Shown here: positions 51,765 to 60,542 of the stretch, piece by piece
Position numbering within the stretch: position 1 is the stretch's first letter
Layout: the number at the start of each line of letters is the position of its first letter
NCBI GenBank assembly: GCA_900109895.1
Contig: FOBR01000010.1
Span: forward strand, 62,001-126,000
DNA from: a bacterium A37T11
GTDB taxonomy: Bacteria; Bacteroidota; Bacteroidia; Sphingobacteriales; Sphingobacteriaceae
Reading direction: 5' to 3'
DNA: 64,000 nt
The notes under the pieces: generated by a model
What the model was told of the DNA's origin: nothing
The model's database searches: none
Seen by the model: the letters and a program-made list of their open reading frames with translations, nothing else
Made by a program: the position numbers and the translations under genes

Positions 51765-54700
51765 TTAAAAATTTACTTTTACTCCCCCACTGATTGTAAA
51801 AGGTATAAGATAGGAATACCCATATCCAGGAATTTGATCGGGATCTACATGATCTTTATTCGCCCTCCACAATATCCCGATATTATCACCAATCAAATAA
51901 ATCTGTAGACTTTCAAAAGGCAACCTTTTATATTGTTTTTTATTTAGATCGTAACTCACACGGATATCTTTTAAACGAATATGATCTCCTTTGTCTATCA
52001 AGGCTTCTGATAACTGATAGAAAACATCTCGATTAAAATCTCCTGGGTAAACCATTGAAGGAACATGGGTTGCTTTTTCATCTCCTGCTTGTTGCCACCG
52101 TTTTTCATAATCGTTATTGCCCAGCGTAGAACCGTTAAAAACATCAGTATAGGAAATTGAAGGTTTTCTAAAGAAATATCCAAATTTATACGTAATGTTA
52201 GCTGATAAAGAGATGTTTTGAAATGAAAAAGTATTCATGAAATTACCAAAAACCGGAGGTAGTTGAGATCCGCTGTACACTAACTCTGAACTATTTAACG
52301 AATTTATTATAGAAGTATAATTTTTACTAATTTCTCCATTTAAATAGCCTTGAGGATCACCATTCGAAGGGTCAAGTCCTTTCCATTTATAACTAAAAAG
52401 CGAACCAACTGGTTTCCCCACTACCGGGCTTCCAGCAACTATATCGCCATTACTCACCGGATCTAATTTATAATCCGTTATTTGATTCTTAGAGATACTA
52501 AATTGAATGGAAGACAACCACTTAAATCGTTCATCGATTGCTTTTGCATTGATAACGAAATCGAAGCCATAGCCCTTCATATCTGAGGTATTACCCCGAT
52601 AACTGGAAAATCCGGATGAAGGCGGTAACACCGCATCTCCAATTAAGTCAACACCTTTTTTTTTATAGTAATCTAAACTTCCAAAAACTCTCTCATTATT
52701 TAGAATCGAAAAATCAAATCCAAAATTAAACTGTTTTGATGTCTCCCATCTGAGATCAGGATTTGGTGGATTAACCACAGAACTGCTTTGCTGGCCATAT
52801 CGGGTGACTGTTCCTAATTGAGTTGTCAGTAATGCAGCTATTCTTCTGTTAACATTTCCATTATAACCATATGTGGTTCTGACTTTTATTGATGGTAACC
52901 AATTTAAATGATAAAAAGGCTCTCTGCTTAAATCCCAACTGAACCCAGATGACCAAAAAGGTGCTATTTTTTGATTTGCATTCACACCAAATATGTTTGC
53001 TCCATCTTTTCTGCCACTTAAAGAGAACGTGTACCGGCTTAAGTAGCTATATGCAACATTTCCAAAGTAAGAAACAAATCGATCATTTAACTCACTTAGG
53101 CCGTCTTTGTTACTTATTTGTTGATTATATCCTGTAACCGGATTTATATAGTATGAAACATAATCCAAATTCGGTACACTTGATAAATGTTCCTTGTCAA
53201 AAGCATAAAATCTCGATGATTGTTCATTGGTAGAGATATTGTTAACTTCAGCGCCGGCAATTCCTGTAATCCAATGTTTATCCCAACTCTGATCATAATT
53301 GATTTGAAAACGTCCATGCTGACCAGTGTATGAGTTAGTTTGTTTATCTAAAATGGCACCCAAAGGAACCGGCCTGTTAACCGAACCATCAGCATTAATG
53401 GAACTAAACCCATTGATATAATCCCTTGTAAAATAAGTGTTTTCGCTGTAAAAATTATCCGTTGTATTTTCACCTTTCGAGTATTGGTATTTCAAATCGG
53501 CACTTAAATTCTTGGTTATATGGTATAACAGTCCAAAGTTTAACTTGTAGTCTACATTTTTTGTTACATTATCAGCGAAATCTAATTCATCCAAAGGTCG
53601 ATAACTCCAGTCTAATAACTTACCTTGTCCAACTGTATCAATCAATGGACTTATATATTTGTTAATTTTTAACGCCTGACCATTTTCGTCTGCCAAACTT
53701 GCGTAAGGATACAATATTCCGCTTCCCTGACTAATAGAATTGGGCGTTATTCCATTATTTTTATTTTTGACTTTCGTGAATACTAAATTTGTAGTGAGCT
53801 CAAGTTTTTCTTTTGCAAACGAATAATTATTCGTTGCGTTAAAAGTAATTCGATTATTGTCGTCTCCCCTAAGGTTACTCAAGGATTTATCATAACCTCC
53901 AAATATAAAATATCTATTATGAGCATCACCCCCTCTTAGGGTTGCACTGTATTGTTGTATTACTGATTTTCGGAATAAGTATTTAGAAAAATCTGTTTTT
54001 ACATCCTTCTCTCCGAATTTATTCAATTCTTCCTGCAAGGCTAGGTTCGATAAATTACCCTTTCGATTTTCAATCATTGCATTGATTGCAGGGGTAAAGG
54101 CATTAACTGAATATGAATCATCAATGTAAGGATCGTAATACCCATTGTTAAACAAATACTTTTCGATTTGGATATAATCTTTACTATTCAATATTGGTGA
54201 ATATGAAAGATCCGGTTTGCCTATAATTGAAATGTTGAAGTTTACTTCTATGGAAACCGACTGATTATATTTACCTTTTTTGCTGGTTATAACAATCACG
54301 CCATTTGCAGCTTTCGCTCCCCAAATTGATGCAGCAGCAGCATCCTTCAATACTGTTATATCCTCTATTGCGTTAGGATTGATATTGGTAAGATCACCGT
54401 CATAAATAAAATTATCTAATACGATGATAGGATCAGCATTTGAATAGATAGTACTCCGGCCCCTGATATTTATTCCCAAGGTGCCATCCCCTGATAAACT
54501 TGACGTATTTGGGTCAAAAAGTAAGCCACTCGTAACCCCTTTTAATCGACTTAAAATATCCGGCCCTACCGTCCGATTCAAGGTTATATTATCTACAAAA
54601 CTAAACGAGCCCGTAGCCCTTTCTTTTGGTAAAGTTTGATACCCTGTGTTTACAATGACCACCTCATTTAATTTACTTGATGTGGTACGCAGCACAATAT

Positions 54701-55295
54701 TTTGGAAAGACAGGTTCTCGGTTACCTTAAATGTATAAGGTGTAAATCCGATAAAAGTTACCGTTACCTCTGAGCCGGATTGGGCCGAAAAAGTAAATTG
54801 GCCATCCTTATCAGTAAGTAGATTATTGGTTTGGCCTTTGATTGTAATAGTGGCTCCGGGCAGTGCTGCACCGGTGGTGTCTGTTACACGACCGGTTATG
54901 GTGATATTCTTTTTGGCCATCTCCGGCCTGGATTCATTTTGTTCAGGATGGCTGATACGGGCAAAGAGAGATTTATTTTTCCTCTCCAACATTATATTTT
55001 TTTCTACCAAACGATAGCCCAGCGGCTGATCCCGGAAAACAGTTTTTAAAAATTCCTCCAGCGGCATGTCTGTTGCAGATACCGTTACCGACTTACTGTC
55101 TTCCAGCATACGCATATTGCCCACCAGTCCATAGCCTGTTTGTTTGCGCACGGCTTGCAATACCTCTGCTAGCGGAAGATATTTCCCCTTAAGCGTGACT
55201 GTTTGTGAATAACTGGCGGCACTGAGATGCAGGAAGCCGCCTAATAGAAGGAGTATGACTAATTTCATTACCCTGAATATGTAATTTTTATTCAT
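51765..55295 (-). CDS. SusC/RagA TonB-dependent transporter with STN domain, locus 3
   Basis: 1176 residues. A signal peptide (MKLVILLLLGGFLHLSAASYSQ) is followed by an STN domain (about 32-105), a CarboxypepD_reg-like domain (ITGRVTDTTGAALPGATITIKG) and the plug (VIVNTGYQTLPKERATGSFSF, LKDAAAASIWGAKAANGVI) and barrel ending KVNF. The plug and parts of the barrel are closely related to locus 2 SusC, which lacks the first two domains. STN and the FecI/FecR genes upstream indicate ligand-induced self-regulation. An antisense RNA is predicted over its leader. Confidence 0.93.
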   Translation of the reverse strand: MNKNYIFRVMKLVILLLLGGFLHLSAASYSQTVTLKGKYLPLAEVLQAVRKQTGYGLVGNMRMLEDSKSVTVSATDMPLEEFLKTVFRDQPLGYRLVEKNIMLERKNKSLFARISHPEQNESRPEMAKKNITITGRVTDTTGAALPGATITIKGQTNNLLTDKDGQFTFSAQSGSEVTVTFIGFTPYTFKVTENLSFQNIVLRTTSSKLNEVVIVNTGYQTLPKERATGSFSFVDNITLNRTVGPDILSRLKGVTSGLLFDPNTSSLSGDGTLGINIRGRSTIYSNADPIIVLDNFIYDGDLTNINPNAIEDITVLKDAAAASIWGAKAANGVIVITSKKGKYNQSVSIEVNFNISIIGKPDLSYSPILNSKDYIQIEKYLFNNGYYDPYIDDSYSVNAFTPAINAMIENRKGNLSNLALQEELNKFGEKDVKTDFSKYLFRKSVIQQYSATLRGGDAHNRYFIFGGYDKSLSNLRGDDNNRITFNATNNYSFAKEKLELTTNLVFTKVKNKNNGITPNSISQGSGILYPYASLADENGQALKINKYISPLIDTVGQGKLLDWSYRPLDELDFADNVTKNVDYKLNFGLLYHITKNLSADLKYQYSKGENTTDNFYSENTYFTRDYINGFSSINADGSVNRPVPLGAILDKQTNSYTGQHGRFQINYDQSWDKHWITGIAGAEVNNISTNEQSSRFYAFDKEHLSSVPNLDYVSYYINPVTGYNQQISNKDGLSELNDRFVSYFGNVAYSYLSRYTFSLSGRKDGANIFGVNANQKIAPFWSSGFSWDLSREPFYHLNWLPSIKVRTTYGYNGNVNRRIAALLTTQLGTVTRYGQQSSSVVNPPNPDLRWETSKQFNFGFDFSILNNERVFGSLDYYKKKGVDLIGDAVLPPSSGFSSYRGNTSDMKGYGFDFVINAKAIDERFKWLSSIQFSISKNQITDYKLDPVSNGDIVAGSPVVGKPVGSLFSYKWKGLDPSNGDPQGYLNGEISKNYTSIINSLNSSELVYSGSQLPPVFGNFMNTFSFQNISLSANITYKFGYFFRKPSISYTDVFNGSTLGNNDYEKRWQQAGDEKATHVPSMVYPGDFNRDVFYQLSEALIDKGDHIRLKDIRVSYDLNKKQYKRLPFESLQIYLIGDNIGILWRANKDHVDPDQIPGYGYSYLIPFTISGGVKVNF

Positions 55296-55308
55296 TAACT
55301 TTGTTTGG

Positions 55309-55404
55309 TTTGGATAGTTAATACCTTATTATTTGTCAGAAAATGGATAAGCACTGATATCCGGACTATTTGGGGAAGGGGATCGAAGACCTTCCCCTCT
55401 TTTT
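55309..55404 (+). ncRNA. Predicted antisense RNA over the susC leader, locus 3
   Basis: On the plus strand TAACTTTG (55296-55303), an exact -7 box with CTG 20 bases upstream (one base from TTG), directly abuts the susC start codon at 55295. A transcript from near 55309 would end at the T run at 55404, about 96 nt, antisense to the susC 5' leader. Same layout and length as at locus 1. No expression evidence. Confidence 0.45.
55372..55404 (+). terminator. Antisense-facing intrinsic terminator in fecR-susC gap
   Basis: GGGGAAGG (55372-55379) pairs perfectly with CCTTCCCC (55390-55397), followed by TCTTTTT. It faces against the leftward operon. Confidence 0.75.
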
Positions 55405-55464
55405 AAGACGCCAGTCTGAACGTCTGTGAGGGTTATGTTTTCATATGTTCTGAATTTATAGGGT

Positions 55465-56652
55465 TTATGGCTGGCCTCCTTTCCCGCCAATAATGACCAA
55501 TTTCTTCCCTGGTTCCAGCCGGTATTTGATTTCATTGGCTTCTAACAGGTTCAGCACGGTCTTGATCTGGCTATTGCGCAGCAGGTCTCCGAAAAATTCG
55601 ATATCAGGTGCTTTGCCTTCGTAGATTACTTCAAAGTTATACCAGCGGGATAGTTCACGCAGGGCTTGTTCCAGATTTTTGTGGTTGAAGTCAAAACGAC
55701 CGTTGCGCCACGCTGTTTCGTTATCTACATTGACTGTGCTAATCGTTAGGCTGTCCCCTTTAACCACGGCTTGTTGCTTTGGCTTTAAAAGTTGTAGGTT
55801 GTACGTTTTACGTTTTACGTTTTCCGATCTGACCTGGACTTTCCCTTCTACAAGGGTTGTTTTCTCGCTGGTTTCGTTTGAATAGGCACTCAGATTAAAG
55901 GATGTAGCCAATACCAGAACCTCTTGCTTTGGGGTTTTTACCTTAAATGGTTTGCCTTTTACATCGGCTATTTGAAAGAATGCTTCGCCTTCTAAAAAGA
56001 CCTCTCTTTTATCTTCAGTAAACCTGGAAGGATATTTTAACGTACTGGCTGCGTTGAGCCAAACCTTTGTTCCGTCACTAAGAATTATCTGATACTGTCC
56101 CCCCTTCGGGGTTGTTAATGTTAAAGAAGTGGGCAGAGATGTTTCGGCTCCGCTCGCTTCCTTCCCACCGTCCTCGCTCAACATGACGTTCTTTATAATT
56201 TCGCCGTTGTTGTATTTAATATTTTCGTCGTTGACGATAATCCCGCTTTGCGCACTATCTAAGGCTAACTTTGTGCCGTCGGCTAATGTCAGGGTTGCTT
56301 GGTTATATCCCGGGATGATTGCTTGATTTACGATGGTTGATTTACGATTTACGATGGCTCCGCTTCGATAAAAGTATAGGCTGGTAGCTAGTGACACGAT
56401 GAAAAGGGCTGCCGCGCTGGTTAACCAGATAAGCCGGTGGGGTTTCTTTTGGATTACTGGCCGGGTTTTGTCAAGGATGTTTTGCTGCAAACGCCTAAAC
56501 ACGGCTGCTTCCTCTTCCGGTCCTTCGGCAGGCCACGCTACTTCTTCATGGTTAAAGGAGTGGTACCAGGCCAGCAGCTCATCGCGCTCCGCTTCGGTTG
56601 CTGAACCACCAAGGTATTGTTCAAGAAGGTATTTTAAATGCGTATGCTCCAC
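55465..56652 (-). CDS. FecR-type anti-sigma factor, locus 3
   Basis: 395 residues: cytoplasmic helical N terminus, a transmembrane helix at about 74-95, then a periplasmic FecR domain (LSDGTKVWLNAASTLKYPS, GEAFFQIADVKG, VLATSFNLSAYS) and the C-terminal domain that meets the STN domain of SusC. Standard partner of the sigma factor encoded 76 bases upstream and of the SusC encoded downstream. Confidence 0.92.
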   Translation of the reverse strand: MEHTHLKYLLEQYLGGSATEAERDELLAWYHSFNHEEVAWPAEGPEEEAAVFRRLQQNILDKTRPVIQKKPHRLIWLTSAAALFIVSLATSLYFYRSGAIVNRKSTIVNQAIIPGYNQATLTLADGTKLALDSAQSGIIVNDENIKYNNGEIIKNVMLSEDGGKEASGAETSLPTSLTLTTPKGGQYQIILSDGTKVWLNAASTLKYPSRFTEDKREVFLEGEAFFQIADVKGKPFKVKTPKQEVLVLATSFNLSAYSNETSEKTTLVEGKVQVRSENVKRKTYNLQLLKPKQQAVVKGDSLTISTVNVDNETAWRNGRFDFNHKNLEQALRELSRWYNFEVIYEGKAPDIEFFGDLLRNSQIKTVLNLLEANEIKYRLEPGKKLVIIGGKGGQP

Positions 56653-56728
56653 GTTTTTTACCTATTATAGCTGTAAGTAACGCGAAGGGGGCTGTTACCC
56701 TTAGTCCGGTTGAAAAATAATAAAAAAG

Positions 56729-57310
56729 CTATAGCAGGGGCAGACCAAATGCCGTGACCATCAGCAGATCATTATCGTTGAGGTTATTTTTGATGGTTTT
56801 GATAGCTTTGCTCAGGTGTGCTTCGACGGTTTTTTCGGCTATATCCATCTTTTGAGCTATTTCACGGTTGTTAAGGCCATCCGTTCGGCTATAAATAAAT
56901 ACCAGACGGCATTTTTCAGGAAGGTTCTCCACAATGCCATCGATGTATTCCTGCAGGAAGCGCGCATAGACTTGCTCATGGTCATAGGTAATAGCTGCTG
57001 GGGAATAATGCTGTGCTGCCAGTTCTTTGCGGTGCAAATCACGTTGCAGGGTGCGGAAAACCGAAAACTTAATGGAGGTAGCAAGGTAAGCCTCCAGCGA
57101 TTTAATCGCCACATCTTGCCGCTTTTCCCAGAGTGAAACGAAAACTTCCTGCACCACTTCCTCAGCAAGGGCTTTATCACGGCTATAATTATAAGCCATC
57201 GCCAGTAATTTTCGTTTAAATCGCTCATAAATTTGCGTAAAAGCGCCATGATCGCCTTCTTTTAACAAAGAAGTCAGCTGTTCATCCGTCATTTTGCTTA
57301 AGTTGCGCAT
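56729..57310 (-). CDS. ECF sigma factor (FecI type), locus 3
   Basis: 193 residues. Region 2 runs from about 20 to 90 (FTQIYERFKRKLLAMAYN, AEEVVQEVFVSLWEKR) and region 4 from about 125 to 180 (LPEKCRLVFIYSRTDGLNNREIAQKMDIAEKTVEAHLS). It is expected to drive SusC locus 3 when its FecR releases it. A -7 box lies just upstream. Confidence 0.92.
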   Translation of the reverse strand: MRNLSKMTDEQLTSLLKEGDHGAFTQIYERFKRKLLAMAYNYSRDKALAEEVVQEVFVSLWEKRQDVAIKSLEAYLATSIKFSVFRTLQRDLHRKELAAQHYSPAAITYDHEQVYARFLQEYIDGIVENLPEKCRLVFIYSRTDGLNNREIAQKMDIAEKTVEAHLSKAIKTIKNNLNDNDLLMVTAFGLPLL

Positions 57311-57329
57311 ATTTATGAACTTTGAATTA

Positions 57330-57337
57330 CAAAATTA
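57330..57337 (-). promoter_or_regulatory. -7 box of the locus 3 sigma factor gene
   Basis: TAATTTTG on the minus strand, an exact TAnnTTTG match 20 bases before the ATG; no TTG at the right distance. Confidence 0.35.
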
Positions 57338-57361
57338 AGAATTTAATATGTAATATGTGAT

Positions 57362-58936
57362 TTACAGACCAACAACTTCTTCCTCAAATGCCAGACCACC
57401 CTTTGAAAAGGCTAATGCCAGTAAGTGTACAGTTTTTCCCTGGTTCAGGTAAGGCTTATGATAGCTAGTTTCTTTAATCTGGTTCATGGCTGTAGTGAGT
57501 GCTGCTGATGCCCCCTTTTTTGGTGCAGCATATTTGATCTCTACGACATACACGTGTGCTTTAAATGATAATACAGCATCCGTTCGCCCGCCTCCATGTG
57601 TGCTTTCGCCAGTATGATCAATACCTGATAAGATCATGGCTAATTGGAAGAGGGCTTGGTAATGGCTCTCGTTTTTATTGGAATCGTGGGTATTGTGGGT
57701 GGTATTCGAAAGCAGGATATCCAGGTTTTCTACTGCCAATGCCGTGTTTCCCTCACTAAATGCCAGCCGAATGTTCTTGCTCAGTACATGCAAATTGCTG
57801 ATGTTGTCTTGGTAAATATCGGTTAAAACCAATTCTGAAATGGCCTTACGTACTTCCTCATTAGGTATCTTCAATACATAACTGCTCTCTTCTTCGTCAA
57901 ATGATTTGATGGTTAAATAACCTGCTTGAAACAATAATCCAATGCTATTGAGTTTTTCGATGGTCTGCCCGTCAGTAAAAGTGTCCGGTACATTAATCGA
58001 GTCTTTTAGTACAGTTTCCAGGTTATTGCCAGTATTAAGTAGTTTTAATAAGAAGGTTGGTGTACCCGTACTATACCAGAAAGGCTTGTACAAGTTTTTT
58101 TCAAATAATAACAAAACAGAATACGGGTTGTAAACAAAAACCTTTCCGTCCCAGCTGTAACCGTTATACCAGTATTTAATATCAGTAAGTACTTCTGCTT
58201 TTGATTTATTCTTTTTCTCAGCAAACTTGTCAATATGACCGGTAAAAAAGTGTTCCAATTCTTGTTGGCTATACCCACAAATACCGGCAAAGGAAGTATC
58301 CAGGCTGATGTCATTTAGGTTATTAAAGCCCGAAAAAATGGAGGTTTGGCTGACTTTTGTAATGCCTGAGACCATTAAAAATTTCAACACGGAAGAAGAC
58401 GCTTTTAAAACGCCATAAAAAGTTTGCAGAATTGCACGTATCTCATCGGCATTTTTTAAATCATGAATGGCGTCCAGAATAGGTTTGTCGTACTCGTCTA
58501 CAAGTACAACTATTTGTTTATAAGTCTTTTCGTGAAGCTGATGGATCATTCTGGATAGAAAGGATGCGGGGATATCAACGTCAATATCCAGACCCTCAGC
58601 CACAGCCATATCCTGTAATTTATTCAATAAGCTCTTTTTGAACTCGGGCACTGAGGTTATATCCAGCCCGCTCATATCCAACTTTAACACCGGGTATGTT
58701 TCCCATTCAATCTTGTCTTCGATGAAAAGTCCCTTGAACAACTCTTTTTTACCTTCAAAGATTGCCTTGATGGTACTTAAGAACAAACTTTTTCCAAAAC
58801 GCCGTGGACGGCTCAGAAAAAAAGCCCGGCCGCTGCTCGAAATCATTTGAAGCATATATGCCGTTTTATCGACATATACGCCATTATCCGCTACCAGATT
58901 TTCAAAACTATCCTGTCCGATGGGCAATCCTTTCAT
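57362..58936 (-). CDS. AAA-ATPase-like protein with C-terminal PD-(D/E)XK nuclease domain
   Basis: 524 residues of the widespread AAA-ATPase_like plus nuclease (PF09820 with DUF1703) group. Residues 1-280 hold the ATPase with RPRRFGKS (43-50) and VVLVDEYDKP (about 142-151). The C-terminal domain (about 385-524) keeps the nuclease residues D453 and E466-I-K468 in VVEIKYA. The family is common in Bacteroidota, often in many copies; a role in mobile elements or defence has been suggested but is unproven. This is the complete paralogue of the truncated gene at 44796-45962. Confidence 0.85.
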   Translation of the reverse strand: MKGLPIGQDSFENLVADNGVYVDKTAYMLQMISSSGRAFFLSRPRRFGKSLFLSTIKAIFEGKKELFKGLFIEDKIEWETYPVLKLDMSGLDITSVPEFKKSLLNKLQDMAVAEGLDIDVDIPASFLSRMIHQLHEKTYKQIVVLVDEYDKPILDAIHDLKNADEIRAILQTFYGVLKASSSVLKFLMVSGITKVSQTSIFSGFNNLNDISLDTSFAGICGYSQQELEHFFTGHIDKFAEKKNKSKAEVLTDIKYWYNGYSWDGKVFVYNPYSVLLLFEKNLYKPFWYSTGTPTFLLKLLNTGNNLETVLKDSINVPDTFTDGQTIEKLNSIGLLFQAGYLTIKSFDEEESSYVLKIPNEEVRKAISELVLTDIYQDNISNLHVLSKNIRLAFSEGNTALAVENLDILLSNTTHNTHDSNKNESHYQALFQLAMILSGIDHTGESTHGGGRTDAVLSFKAHVYVVEIKYAAPKKGASAALTTAMNQIKETSYHKPYLNQGKTVHLLALAFSKGGLAFEEEVVGL

Positions 58937-58969
58937 GCGGCTAAGATAAGCATTAATTTTTTCTGTTGG

Positions 58970-59010
58970 TAGTAAAAATAACTCCCCACGCTTAGTGGCG
59001 GGGAGTTATT
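58970..59010 (-). terminator. Terminator of uptake locus 4
   Basis: Eleven-bp stem AATAACTCCCC (58977-58987) with GGGGAGTTATT (59000-59010), a 12-base loop that can pair further, and T-rich sequence on the minus strand. It lies two bases after the SusD stop codon. Confidence 0.88.
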
Positions 59011-59012
59011 AT

Positions 59013-60530
59013 TTACGGATTTTGATCGCTTGCCTTTAAGGCGGCATTAGCATCGAGTTCGTCCTGCGGTATTTTATAGAGGAACGTTGGATCCTGGTCT
59101 TCTTTATTGATGGCTGCCGGAGGAAGCGGGAAATTATTCGCTTTATTGGTGGCATTCAAAAGGTCCCACCCGGTGTGGTTGCCGTCACCCGTTGGGCGGT
59201 GCAGACCTGTTTTTAGCCGCTTGATATCCAGGTAAGAGCGGCCCTCTCCCCAAAGCTCAATGCGTCGCTGCAGCAAAATTTCGTTTAAAAGTGCCTGTCC
59301 GCTTAAATTGCTGATAGAATAGGCCGGGTAGCGTGTTTGGATAAGTTCTGCTAGCACACTACGGGCCGAATTTTCATCCCCGGTACGGTAATCAGCCTCT
59401 GCTTCGATTAAATAGGCCTCGGCGGCGCGAATAAATAGGTAATCGGAGGCCCAGTTACCGGCTACACGAAGGCGTAATTTATGTTGGTCCAAAGGGGGGT
59501 CTGCTACGGTACCGGCAGCTATGGTCGTAAATAACTCTTTACGCACATCCCCATCGGCAATCTGGTCATATAAGGCTTTGGTAATTTTCTTTTGTTTGCC
59601 AAAGGATGCATACCCTCCAGAGGCAATGTCCATCTGTGAATAGAATGAAGCATAAGAGGTTTGTTGTTCGGCATTAACTTCTACACCCCAAATGTATTCG
59701 GGGCCGTTTACCGTGTTGAAGATGGTACCACCCAGATATTGGGCACGTGTGGCCGGAATGATGCCCTGCCTGGCGGCTGCAGCATGTTCCTTGGCCGTGG
59801 GGTAATCTTCTTGCTGCAGGGCTGCCAGGGCATGGATGGCATGGACCGTGCGCACATCAATGTGGGAAGGGTGGCTGCGGGTTTTGCCTTCCAATAAGGT
59901 TTGCGCCTGCACAAGGTCCGCATTGATCTGGTCATATACTTGCTGCACGGTACCACGGCCTGCACCATCGGCGCTTGGTGCAGAATACAGCGGTACACCT
60001 GGTTTGTTTTCATTGCCTTTATAGGTGTGCTGGTAAAAATTGATGAGGTAAAAATAGCTGTATGCCCGTAAGCACAGCGCCTGACCTTTAATATTATCCT
60101 TTTCTTCCTGCAACCCGGTAATCTGATCGATGTTGGCAATAATGCGGTTGGCATTATTGATTACTTTGTAATAATAATCCCAAGCACGGCCAGTGCGCGA
60201 TGCAAGGGAGGTTAAAGCCAAGCCGGTAAAATTGTAGTCTGCGTCAAAATGGGTTGGCCCGCCTTTGTGTACCACCATGTCCAAACCGTAGAGGTCTGAC
60301 GCCAGGTCCTGCGATTTTTGCCCAAAGGCATAATGGGTAAATCCAAAAGTGTATAAAATGCGGTAGGTTCCATCCAAGGCAACCTGGGCACCATCGAGGG
60401 TAGCGAAGACCGTTTCTCCGGAGACCGCATCGGTGGGATTGGTTTTTAAATAATCTTTTCCGCATCCTGCTGCCATTAGCAAGAAAAGAACCGGAATGAT
60501 AGTTCTGATATGTTTTATAAGCTTTTTCAT
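59013..60530 (-). CDS. SusD-like lipoprotein, locus 4
   Basis: 505 residues with a lipoprotein signal (lipobox MAAGC) and the start YLKTNPTDAVSGETVFATLDGAQVALDGTYR, typical of a large SusD subgroup. The C-terminal ILLQRRIELWGEGRSYLDIKR motif is complete. It lies 12 bases after SusC and ends the operon at a strong terminator. No enzyme gene follows, so the substrate cannot be guessed. Confidence 0.92.
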   Translation of the reverse strand: MKKLIKHIRTIIPVLFLLMAAGCGKDYLKTNPTDAVSGETVFATLDGAQVALDGTYRILYTFGFTHYAFGQKSQDLASDLYGLDMVVHKGGPTHFDADYNFTGLALTSLASRTGRAWDYYYKVINNANRIIANIDQITGLQEEKDNIKGQALCLRAYSYFYLINFYQHTYKGNENKPGVPLYSAPSADGAGRGTVQQVYDQINADLVQAQTLLEGKTRSHPSHIDVRTVHAIHALAALQQEDYPTAKEHAAAARQGIIPATRAQYLGGTIFNTVNGPEYIWGVEVNAEQQTSYASFYSQMDIASGGYASFGKQKKITKALYDQIADGDVRKELFTTIAAGTVADPPLDQHKLRLRVAGNWASDYLFIRAAEAYLIEAEADYRTGDENSARSVLAELIQTRYPAYSISNLSGQALLNEILLQRRIELWGEGRSYLDIKRLKTGLHRPTGDGNHTGWDLLNATNKANNFPLPPAAINKEDQDPTFLYKIPQDELDANAALKASDQNP

Positions 60531-60542
60531 GTGCTTTGATAG

